From an uncultured Porphyromonadaceae bacterium (lineage in GTDB: Bacteria > Bacteroidota > Bacteroidia > Bacteroidales > Muribaculaceae): 64,000 nucleotides of DNA. The stretch is taken from the NCBI GenBank assembly GCA_937901905.1, contig CALDIF010000084.1, forward strand, positions 14,857 to 78,856, written 5' to 3'. Below the pieces are notes generated by a model. It had not been told where the DNA came from. It did no database searches and worked only from the letters and a program-made list of their open reading frames with translations. The translations under genes were made by a program, and so were the position numbers. Positions 46,541 through 54,385 of the stretch are shown here, one piece after another (position 1 is the first letter of the stretch; every line of letters starts with the position of its first letter).

Positions 46541-47933
46541 TTCCTACATATACGGCATTTTTCTGCCCATAGTGTTCGTGTTGTATTGGTCGTTGCGCCA
46601 CCGCCTCGGAGCGCAAAACCTCTTGTTACTTGCCGCAAGTTATCTGTTTTACGGCTGGTGGGATTGGCGTTTCCTGTCACTGATATTATTCACCTCACTG
46701 ACGACTTATTGTACCGGATTGTTTATCAAGCCTGACGGGTCACGTGGCTCGCGATATTTGACGGTATTGAACATCGTTGTCAACCTTGCTGTGTTGGCGG
46801 TATTTAAATATCTGAATTTCTTCGCCACCGAGTTGTCCCTTTTATTGACGACCATGGGTATTCACGCCGGGTGGACAACGCTCAACCTTGTGTTGCCGGT
46901 GGGCATCTCATTCTACACGTTCCAAGCCATCAGTTACACCATTGACGTGTATCGCGGTGACGTGCCTGCGACCCGTCGTGTTGTGCCTTTTCTCGTATAT
47001 GTGAGTTTCTTTCCGCAATTAGTCGCCGGTCCCATCGAACGAGCGAGCAATCTGCTGCCACAATTCCTGCGTGTGAAACAATGGGATTATGCCGTCGCAG
47101 TAACCGGAATGCGACAAATCCTGTGGGGACTGACCAAGAAAATTGTCATTGCCGACACTCTCGCGGGTGCGGTAGATATTGATTTCTATCACCCCGGCGC
47201 GATGAATCCCCTCGCATTGATAGTGGGCGCCGTGCTGTTCTCATTCCGGATTTATGCCGATTTCTCGGGTTATAGTGACATTGCCATCGGCTCGGCACGG
47301 TTATTGGGCATCAAGTTACAGCCTAATTTCCGTTACCCCTTCTTTTCGCGTTCATGGCGAGAATTGTGGCAGCGGTGGCACATCTCATTAATGACGTGGT
47401 TCAAACTCTATGTTTACTTTCCGTTAGGCGGTTCGCGTCATGGCAGAGTGCGAACGACAGTTGCCACATTGACAGTGTTTCTGTTGTCGGGACTGTGGCA
47501 CGGAGCCGACTACACTTTCGTCTTGTGGGGGTTGGCAGGAGGATTGTTGCTGATACCGTCGGTGTGGTTGCGCCCACAACGCGAAATCGGCGAGCCTCAG
47601 TTAAAAGATATTCCGCGATGTTTAGCGGTGTTCGCCGGTTTCACCGCAGTATTTGTCCTGTTTCGCGTCAACGACATGGCTCACCTCAACGAGTGGCTCG
47701 GCACGATTGTGCACGGCAACTATAGCCTCAACTACGTTTACGGGTGGGTAGAATTGGTCAAGTACGTTATTCCGCTCGTCGTAGTCGAGTGGTTGGGACG
47801 ACACGAGGAATTTCCCCTCGCCCGCCTGCCGTTCCCCACCGTGGTTCGCTGGCTAATCTACTGGACACTGACCGCCTTGATTATTTTCCATTGTCATGGT
47901 GTTGATCGACAGTACATTTATTTCCAATTTTGA
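46530..47933 (+). CDS. MBOAT O-acyltransferase (AlgI/DltB-like)
   Basis: The protein is 467 aa with about ten membrane segments. Family landmarks are SYLFYGWWDWRF, GISFYTFQAISYTIDVYRG, QLVAGPIERA, SRSWRELWQRWHISLMTWFKLYVYFPLGGSR and the catalytic His in SGLWHGADYTFVLWG. It moves acyl groups across or onto surface polymers. The start overlaps the aminotransferase gene by 11 nt, so acylation of the glycan made by this operon is likely (inference). Confidence 0.92.
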   Translation: MQFDSYIYGIFLPIVFVLYWSLRHRLGAQNLLLLAASYLFYGWWDWRFLSLILFTSLTTYCTGLFIKPDGSRGSRYLTVLNIVVNLAVLAVFKYLNFFATELSLLLTTMGIHAGWTTLNLVLPVGISFYTFQAISYTIDVYRGDVPATRRVVPFLVYVSFFPQLVAGPIERASNLLPQFLRVKQWDYAVAVTGMRQILWGLTKKIVIADTLAGAVDIDFYHPGAMNPLALIVGAVLFSFRIYADFSGYSDIAIGSARLLGIKLQPNFRYPFFSRSWRELWQRWHISLMTWFKLYVYFPLGGSRHGRVRTTVATLTVFLLSGLWHGADYTFVLWGLAGGLLLIPSVWLRPQREIGEPQLKDIPRCLAVFAGFTAVFVLFRVNDMAHLNEWLGTIVHGNYSLNYVYGWVELVKYVIPLVVVEWLGRHEEFPLARLPFPTVVRWLIYWTLTALIIFHCHGVDRQYIYFQF

Positions 47934-47936
47934 ATT

Positions 47937-48971
47937 ATGAAACGCGGATCAATATCACACTTCATCACTCGCACGCTCATTGCAGCATTGCCGTTGGCTA
48001 TGCTGGTTGTCACATATTTATTGACCGATCCGTTCCGCGTGATTCGTCACTACGACGACGGGACGGGGGCGCGCAGTGACACCGTGCGTTTTAGCGTGAA
48101 TGCCGGGTGGGTGGCAATTACCAACTTCGAACGTTATCAACCGACATACCGCTACGACAGTTTCATTTTCGGGTCGTCGATGTCACAAAATTTTTCGGTT
48201 GCTCATTGGCAACAGTACCTGCCCGAGGGGTCACGAGCCTATCACATGGATCAATCGATGGAAACAATAGAGGGAATGACCGACAAACTGCGTTGGTTGC
48301 TCTCGCGTGGCGACACCGTGCGACACGCCCTCATCATCATTGAACAGGAAATGTTACTTCGCGAACCGATTGATGATGATTTCCTTTTTGCCCGACCGCC
48401 ACAAACACTTACCCTACCGTTTGCTACCGTTCGGTTCCACATCACTGCATTCAACAGTTTCAAGGATCCCGATTTCCTCTCATGGCGATTTACCGACGGT
48501 GATATTCGCTCTGCATGGGGGTTACGGTTTGCCACGACCGATATTCAAGACCGCATCAAGGAGTGTAATGAGAGTTATTATGCCCGTTTTGACTCACTCA
48601 TAGCCGTTGATCCCGAAGAATATTACACGCCCGAGCGATTGCGTCGCATTGACGTGACCGTTGAGCCGACACCCGAGCGACCGGCAATTGACCGGCATCG
48701 CTTAGACCGACTGTTGTCGCTGCGCGACATGCTTCACCGACATCACAGCGATTACAACATCATCATCGTTCCGCGTTTCAAACGCACGATGTTACACCCG
48801 AGCGACCGTGCAGTCCTCATCGCCTTATTCGGTGCCGGGCGTGTGCACGACTTCTCGCACGACACAGTTCTCGCCGACAATCCCCACTATTACTACGACC
48901 ACGCTGCACACCCCACATCAGCCACTTGCCGCCTCCTGCTTGACCTCACCTATCAAGCGATTGCCGAATAA
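47937..48971 (+). CDS. SGNH-like partner of the MBOAT acyltransferase
   Basis: The protein is 344 aa with one N-terminal membrane anchor (about 13-30). A GDSL-like block I is visible in SFIFGSSMSQNF (Ser) and a possible DxxH in YYDHAAHP near the C-terminus. AlgJ/AlgX- and DltD-type proteins with this layout complete acyl transfer in the periplasm together with MBOAT proteins. It starts 3 nt after the MBOAT gene, and I infer the same partnership. Sequence similarity beyond these blocks was not recognised. Confidence 0.65.
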   Translation: MKRGSISHFITRTLIAALPLAMLVVTYLLTDPFRVIRHYDDGTGARSDTVRFSVNAGWVAITNFERYQPTYRYDSFIFGSSMSQNFSVAHWQQYLPEGSRAYHMDQSMETIEGMTDKLRWLLSRGDTVRHALIIIEQEMLLREPIDDDFLFARPPQTLTLPFATVRFHITAFNSFKDPDFLSWRFTDGDIRSAWGLRFATTDIQDRIKECNESYYARFDSLIAVDPEEYYTPERLRRIDVTVEPTPERPAIDRHRLDRLLSLRDMLHRHHSDYNIIIVPRFKRTMLHPSDRAVLIALFGAGRVHDFSHDTVLADNPHYYYDHAAHPTSATCRLLLDLTYQAIAE

Positions 48972-49370
48972 CGCCACAAACTCCGAACCGACTCCGAACA
49001 CCCCCCTCGCCTGCGACACTTCGCTCCCGACACTTCGCACCCGGTGGTTGGTATAAGTCGCTTCTCTCCCATCGCTTCGCTCGCGACATGGCGAGAAAAG
49101 TAAGACCGCATATTAATCGTTCCTTGGAGAGGAACACTAACCACCCTAACACCTCACGTCTGTTATCGTCTATATTTGCCACGCAGAAATGCGTAAAATT
49201 CAGCAGATTAATGGTGCAATTCGTGTAATTAGTAGTCCCAATTGATGACAAAATGACCGAAAAGTGTACTTCTTCACAAAAACATTGCCCTCGTTGTGCA
49301 GAGTTTAGAAATTAAATTGTGCTTTTGTGGAAAAAATCGGTGTTCTACTACAAAAATATTCCATAACTCG
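48972..49370. other. Gap at the left edge of the accessory island
   Basis: No credible gene is seen. The first part is C/T-rich with several 'CTTCGCT'/'GACACTTCGC' near-repeats (49015-49090). A TATATTTG box lies at 49171-49178. From about 49190 the sequence becomes A/T-rich and contains 'ggtgcaattcgtgtaatta' near 49210, similar to a stretch near 190 at the window start. Confidence 0.4.
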
Positions 49371-50129
49371 ATGGTTTTCGAACGACAATCCTATCTGCAA
49401 GAACTCATCTCAGCCGAAGGCAACGAGATGATAAAAATAGTGACGAGAACTCGCCGCTGTGGTAAGTCATACCTTCTGTTTAATCTCTATCGCAGCCAAC
49501 TGCTAAAGCGAGGAGTGTATGAAGACCACTTAATACAGGTGAATCTTGAAGACCGCCGCAACAAACATTTGCGCAATCCTGATGCGCTGACCGAAGCCGG
49601 TATTAACCTCAGTCCGAACACCATTGCTCGCTATTTGGCTCACCCTTCACGATGCGTTTCTCATAAGCGAGGCATTGCGCTATGATGTAAAAGGGCGCAA
49701 ATATATCGGCACCGAAACCAAATATTATTTCGAGGACATTGGCATCCGTAATACCATTCTTGACTTCCGCCGGTTGGAGTTCAACCACACGATGGAGAAT
49801 GTCATATATAACGAGCTGCGTCGCCTGCATTATAGCGTGGATGTGGGGCGCGTGCAGACTTTCAAGCAAAACAAGGATGTGAAAAGCGTCCGCAGCAACA
49901 TAGAAATCGACTTCGTGGTAAACCGCCATGACGAAGGATCTATATCCGGTGTGCCTATGCTTTGCCCGACAAGGAGAAAACCGAACAAGAGCAAGCCTCG
50001 CTCATGCAAGTGGGCTACAGCTTCCGCAAGGTCATCATCGTGGGTGACCGCTACCATTCCGGCTACAATGAGTCCGGCATCTTTCTCCTCAACATTTACG
50101 ACTTCTTGTTGGGCAAGGTGCGATTATAG
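49371..50129 (+). pseudogene. Decayed AAA/DUF4143 ATPase
   Basis: The N-terminus from ATG 49371 (MVFERQSYLQELI, P-loop-like VTRTRRCGKSYLL) reads in one frame. The text then jumps, near 49600-49640, from LRNPDAL to a C-terminal SPNTIARYL-like block, so the middle of the ATPase domain (well over 100 residues) is missing. Reading shifts to a second frame (DAFLISEALRYDVKGRKYIGTETKYY) and returns to the first near 49950, ending (YDFLLGKVRL) at the TAG 50127-50129. Intact relatives are about 390-450 aa. The gene is dead: an internal deletion plus two frame changes. Confidence 0.8.
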
Positions 50130-50232
50130 TATTCCGACGATTTTAATCAGCCCCAAAATCGTATGGGCTATATTGAAAATCAATAGAAACAACGAACTCG
50201 TGATAACGGTTTTGCCCTACACAGACTCAATT

Positions 50233-51078
50233 TCAATATTCCACATAACCGGTGCCATAGCAGTTGTCACAGTTGCTATGATAGTGACCGGCAGGGCGTT
50301 CACGGCGACACTCGGCACAGTACTTGAAATCGCCGGGATCGTATATCATTTTCTCCACTCGCCCTGTGGCTTTACACACATAACATTCGTGTCGCTGCTT
50401 TGCACTCCCTGACGATGATGGTGTGACATTGGAAGCGGGAGGTACTCCGCTGAAATCAAATTGCATATAGGCACCGGGGTTGCTGATGATATTGTTCAGC
50501 ACATCCATTGGGTTAGTCGATACTTGTTGTTGTGATGTTTGTGTTCCACGCCATGTAACGCAGAATTGGTCAGACGATCCGGGGTAAACGCTGTTGAGAG
50601 AACCATCTGTATTGTATAGATAGAAGTTGGTTTTAACTAAATATGATTCGACCGACTCGACGTAAGCCCCCTCCGGTGCCTTTATGGCTTCATAGGGCAG
50701 AAAAAAGACAAAGTCGTCGTAGCGCGTACAATCATAACCCGGTGTGCATAGCCTTATCAAATCTACCGCACCTCGTCCGTCTTGAGAATAGGATGTTTGA
50801 GTCGCGGGCACTAAACCGCCGTTCGGATAGGTCACGTAAAGGTGGACATCGACCTTGCACCCTTTCACTTCATTGGCAAAGAATGAAATGGTCACTTTCA
50901 TTCCATTTTTCCCTTCCTCAACGACATTGTGCTCTATACCCGAACTGAAGATGCTGAACGATGGTGCTGCAACAACATATATCAGCAACGGAGAAAGCAA
51001 GTTCAAGACAAAAAGTAATAGCAGTTTGATAATATTGCAGTCTTTTCGGTCGTAAATTGATGATAACAATCTTCTCAT
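50233..51078 (-). CDS. Membrane-anchored protein with C-terminal zinc-ribbon motifs, function unknown
   Basis: The ATG at 51078 is used; an in-frame TTG lies three codons earlier. The protein is about 281 aa. It has an N-terminal membrane segment (about 15-38), a beta-rich middle region and a Ser/Gln-rich linker. The C-terminus carries CYVCKATG, YCAECRRER and NCDNCYGTGYVEY, i.e. paired CxxC motifs with the CxxCxGxG flavour of DnaJ-type zinc fingers. I do not recognise the family. It runs away from the BREX operon and has its own structured leader. Confidence 0.6.
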   Translation of the reverse strand: MRRLLSSIYDRKDCNIIKLLLLFVLNLLSPLLIYVVAAPSFSIFSSGIEHNVVEEGKNGMKVTISFFANEVKGCKVDVHLYVTYPNGGLVPATQTSYSQDGRGAVDLIRLCTPGYDCTRYDDFVFFLPYEAIKAPEGAYVESVESYLVKTNFYLYNTDGSLNSVYPGSSDQFCVTWRGTQTSQQQVSTNPMDVLNNIISNPGAYMQFDFSGVPPASNVTPSSSGSAKQRHECYVCKATGRVEKMIYDPGDFKYCAECRRERPAGHYHSNCDNCYGTGYVEY

Positions 51079-51091
51079 AATCGTCAATTCC

Positions 51092-51187
51092 GCAGCACTT
51101 TAGTTTAACTTTCTTTATACGTTCCTGAGCAACATTTTGTTGCTCAGGATTTGGCCATGTCAGATTTTTCACTTACCTAAGTGCTGC
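51092..51187 (-). other. Structured leader of the zinc-ribbon gene
   Basis: A 9-bp outer inverted repeat (GCAGCACTT 51092-51100 with AAGTGCTGC 51179-51187) encloses a perfect 12-bp hairpin (51123-51134 with 51138-51149, 3-nt loop). Both lie between the -7 box and the start codon, so they could fold in the mRNA leader. Confidence 0.5.
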
Positions 51188-51194
51188 AAATATA
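51187..51194 (-). promoter_or_regulatory. -7 box of the zinc-ribbon gene
   Basis: TATATTTG on the - strand lies about 109 nt before the ATG at 51078. A -33 TTTG is not seen at the right distance. Confidence 0.5.
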
Positions 51195-51395
51195 GACAAG
51201 TAAAATCATCTGGTGGCAAGTTGCAAAAATACAAATAAAATCTGAGAAATCATTCTTTTGGTAGGAATATTTCACGTAAGAGAGCAATTCATGTGGAAGT
51301 ATTTCAGGATTATTTCCGTCGTATAATATTTAGGACAATATTGATTTAGAATATGTTTTTTCCAAAAAAACAGTCCCCATCTCGCAAAAAAACAC

Positions 51396-51403
51396 TACCT
51401 TTG
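51396..51403 (+). promoter_or_regulatory. -7 box ahead of the BREX leader
   Basis: TACCTTTG matches TAnnTTTG and lies 12 nt upstream of the 36-bp palindrome. No TTTG is present at -33. The leader to brxP would be about 410 nt. Confidence 0.5.
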
Positions 51404-51414
51404 TGGTTTGAAAG

Positions 51415-51450
51415 AGTCATATTCTTTGAATTAATTCAAAGAATATGACT
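51415..51450. repeat. Perfect 36-bp palindrome
   Basis: The left arm 51415-51432 (AGTCATATTCTTTGAATT) is the exact reverse complement of 51433-51450, with no spacer. It sits right after the putative transcription start. It could be an operator for a dimeric repressor or an RNA hairpin at the 5' end of the transcript. Confidence 0.85.
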
Positions 51451-51452
51451 GC

Positions 51453-51749
51453 AATCTCAACCGTTAACGTGTTAACAAACTGAGATTTACATATTAACGT
51501 AAAAGCGTTCATTTACGCTTTGTTCTTTGGCCGCCAAGAACCTAGGAAATTCTGATAACTGCCACAAGAACATAGCAACAATGGCGCACGTGGTGTATAT
51601 GTTCACCATCTCCACGCCCCATGTGGGCGGAGTGTGGGTGGGTTATATACAGGCGTGGAGTCTTGTTGCTCGTTCTGGCAGTAAGGCATCCTAGGGCTAT
51701 TGGTGGCGGACGAGCAACGATAAGAGGCTCCCGCTTTTCGTTATATGTA
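51453..51749 (+). ncRNA. Candidate structured RNA or leader upstream of brxP
   Basis: A first hairpin pairs AATCTCA (51453-51459) with TGAGATT (51481-51487). Then successive segments pair across about 260 nt: 51488-51499 with 51739-51749, 51501-51507 with 51732-51738, 51520-51525 with 51712-51717, 51530-51537 with 51700-51707, 51541-51547 with 51689-51695, 51559-51564 with 51676-51681, 51568-51571 with 51672-51675, and 51574-51581 with 51663-51670. Inside, 51594-51600 pairs with 51645-51651 and 51610-51618 with 51652-51660; these cross, as in a pseudoknot. RNase P, tmRNA and SRP signatures are absent. Identity unknown; it could also be a DNA-level inverted element. Confidence 0.5.
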
Positions 51750-51819
51750 CCACTAGTAATCATAACATAAACCTGCCGGATGAAGGAGCCCCAACCGACA
51801 CAAAAATGAAAGCAGATTC

Positions 51820-54375
51820 TTGTTTAAAGTCGTTTGGGATAGGGAATATAATGGAGTTCGTTTGACGATGTCCTCAAAAGGAGATGCGTTGAACGTGTCG
51901 CCACGTCCTGTTTTTTGGGAAGAACTAGACCTTCTCGGATTAAACAAGCTGGGGTGGATATATCCTCATGTTGACGAGCCTCTATTATGGGCATGCGAGA
52001 GAAGATATTTTTACAATGGCGACTTTGTTTTAGAGGTTAAAGGCGGCAATATCTTTGATTCACCCACAGTTATACAGCAGGAAGGTTTCGAATCTCTGAT
52101 ATTGAAACCTGTAGATATGGAACGCCTCCGCTCAGTCAACGAAGACACTATGTTCATCATTGAGCATGAGGCGATGGACTTTATCAATCAAACCTTTCGA
52201 CGATATAAGAATATCCACGACGTCTCAAAAAAGAACCCCAATCTGGATTTCCAGCAATTGGCCACCAATCTTGGAAAGAAAAATAAAGAAGAGCACGTTG
52301 TAGTCAAAGAAGACTGTGATTCTTTTGATGTGATGCCATTAAGCAAGGCTGAAGAGTTAGGAAAAGCCCCGATTCTAAATAGCGGCATTGAAATTTTCAT
52401 CGTTTCATTCTCCGGTGGGAAAGATTCTCAAGTCGTCCTAGACCTTGTTTCCAGAGTTGTTCCTGCAGAAGATTTTATAGTCATATATTCTGATACCGGC
52501 TATGAACTGCCGCCTTCATTGAAACTCTACGATGAAGTTAAAGAGTATTACTCCGCAAAATATCCGAATCTAAAGTTCTATACAGCTAAGAATCATCAGC
52601 CTGTTTTGTATTATTGGGACGAAATCGGAGCACCAAGTCGAATTCATCGCTGGTGCTGCAGCATTATGAAATCCGCCCCTCTTACCAGGTTACTCAAAAG
52701 CATTGTGGGCAAGGGGAAGCAACCCAATGCATTACTTTTTGACGGAGTAAGGGCAGAAGAAAGCCCGAGCCGTTCAACACGTTCAAGGACAGGACAAAAC
52801 GTAAAACACAACAAAATTATCAATGTGAGTCCAATTCTTGAATGGAGCGCAATTGAAATTTACCTGTATCTTCTTTTCAATAATCTTCCAATCAATGAAG
52901 CCTACCGCAGAGGTCTCTCTCGTGTGGGTTGTGTCATTTGTCCATATTCATCTACATGGAGTGAAGAACTTTGTGGGCAATTATATCCAGATACTCTATC
53001 TCCTTTTGTTCACAAGATTAGAGAGGGCCTGGAAAAATCAAAAACCACTGGTGTTGACAACTACATTCGTACCGGTCGGTGGAAAATGCGCGCGGGAGGA
53101 AGATATTTACATTGTGAGTCAAATGTGAATTTTATGAGTACATCACCAGACTTTCGAGCTGTAATAACAGCTCCGAAGGAGAACCTCTTGATGTGGCTAC
53201 ATGTGTTGGGAGACTTTAATCTGCAGCAAGAAGAAAGTATTATATACATAGACTTGAGGCATCAAAAGCATATATACAAATGCTCAATACAAGACAAAAG
53301 TGAATCTCTGATTTTTGAGGTTAAAGGTATTGATCCAAAAGATGTTGTTTTCATTAGCCATCTAAAAAAAGTTGCGTACAAAGCAACGTATTGTGTTCAT
53401 TGTGAGGTTTGTGAAGTGGAATGTCCTACAGGTGCCCTTTCTGTAGTTCCAATAGTAAATATTAACAAAAAGAAATGTGTTCACTGCATGAAGTGCTTAG
53501 ACTTTGATGGCAAAGGTTGCCATGCTGCAAGTTCGATAAGTACTTCTGACACAAGTATGATGACTAATCCATTAAAAAATATGGCACAGGGTTCTAAATC
53601 AGGCATAAACCGCTATAATGACGGTATTGGTATGCGTTCTAATTGGGTTGAGAAATTTTTCGATACCTACGAATTTTTCTTTGATAATAATGACCACGGT
53701 CTCAATCCTAAATATCAAATACCTCCCTTCATTAACTGGCTGCGCGAGGCACTTATCCTTGAACAAGATGGGAAAAATATCACAGAAAGTGGCTTGTATA
53801 TGGCCAAGGCTTTTACTTCTAAACCACAAATTGTGTGGGAGCTTATTTTCATTGGTCTTTGTGAGAACTCAGAAATATGTTCTTGGTTCCAAAGTACTAT
53901 TGATTTTAATCGTACATATACACGTGAAGAAATGGATATTATCCTACAAGACAGTTATCCGGATTTGAAAGATCGTACTCTGCGCAATCCTTTCAATTCT
54001 CTCCTTAACACATTTAAAGAGAGTCCTTTAGGCTCAACTATTCCCATTGGTGTACTGTCTAAAGAAAAAAACAAAGTTCTTCTGACGCGTCAACCACATT
54101 CAGAGATTTCTTTGTGTGCAGTTGCATACTCACTCTATCGTTATGCTGAGCGCCAAAAACGCTATTCCCTAGCGGTTTCTGAGTTTTATGATGAGAACCA
54201 AAAGGAGGGCATCTACCGCCAATTCGGTCTCAATAAGGATACTTTTGAGCGACTTCTCCTTTCACTTCAGGAAGAAAGCAACCATGTCCTTCGCGCTGAA
54301 TTGAACATGGGCTTGGACAACATCATCCTTCGAGAGGATCTCAATTCAATTGACATTCTTAAAATGATGCTTTAA
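51820..54375 (+). CDS. brxP: BREX type 4 PAPS-reductase-like protein BrxP
   Basis: The protein is 851 aa. Residues 190-420 form a PP-loop/PAPS-reductase domain with FIVSFSGGKDS (SGGKDS 198-203), RWCCSIMK (Cys279-280) and CVICPYSS (Cys371, 374). Residues 524-567 carry two ferredoxin-like Cys clusters (CVHCEVCEVECPTG; CVHCMKC). The last 250 residues are helical and resemble DUF4007 proteins of phosphorothioation loci (tentative). The reading frame opens on TTG 51820; the first in-frame ATG is 51868, and I prefer the TTG because MFKVVWD looks like the natural start. It replaces the methylase of other BREX types. It is the first gene of the operon, 10 nt before brxC. Confidence 0.82.
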   Translation: MFKVVWDREYNGVRLTMSSKGDALNVSPRPVFWEELDLLGLNKLGWIYPHVDEPLLWACERRYFYNGDFVLEVKGGNIFDSPTVIQQEGFESLILKPVDMERLRSVNEDTMFIIEHEAMDFINQTFRRYKNIHDVSKKNPNLDFQQLATNLGKKNKEEHVVVKEDCDSFDVMPLSKAEELGKAPILNSGIEIFIVSFSGGKDSQVVLDLVSRVVPAEDFIVIYSDTGYELPPSLKLYDEVKEYYSAKYPNLKFYTAKNHQPVLYYWDEIGAPSRIHRWCCSIMKSAPLTRLLKSIVGKGKQPNALLFDGVRAEESPSRSTRSRTGQNVKHNKIINVSPILEWSAIEIYLYLLFNNLPINEAYRRGLSRVGCVICPYSSTWSEELCGQLYPDTLSPFVHKIREGLEKSKTTGVDNYIRTGRWKMRAGGRYLHCESNVNFMSTSPDFRAVITAPKENLLMWLHVLGDFNLQQEESIIYIDLRHQKHIYKCSIQDKSESLIFEVKGIDPKDVVFISHLKKVAYKATYCVHCEVCEVECPTGALSVVPIVNINKKKCVHCMKCLDFDGKGCHAASSISTSDTSMMTNPLKNMAQGSKSGINRYNDGIGMRSNWVEKFFDTYEFFFDNNDHGLNPKYQIPPFINWLREALILEQDGKNITESGLYMAKAFTSKPQIVWELIFIGLCENSEICSWFQSTIDFNRTYTREEMDIILQDSYPDLKDRTLRNPFNSLLNTFKESPLGSTIPIGVLSKEKNKVLLTRQPHSEISLCAVAYSLYRYAERQKRYSLAVSEFYDENQKEGIYRQFGLNKDTFERLLLSLQEESNHVLRAELNMGLDNIILREDLNSIDILKMML

Positions 54376-54385
54376 AAACGAAGTA

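Noticed and set aside
48946..49251. 101-aa ORF on the - strand
   Set aside because: It spans the low-complexity gap and the end of the SGNH-like gene; the text lacks any domain character.
51453..51749. Retron or group II intron as explanation for the folded region
   Set aside because: No reverse transcriptase gene is nearby and no domain V or msr/msd layout is visible.
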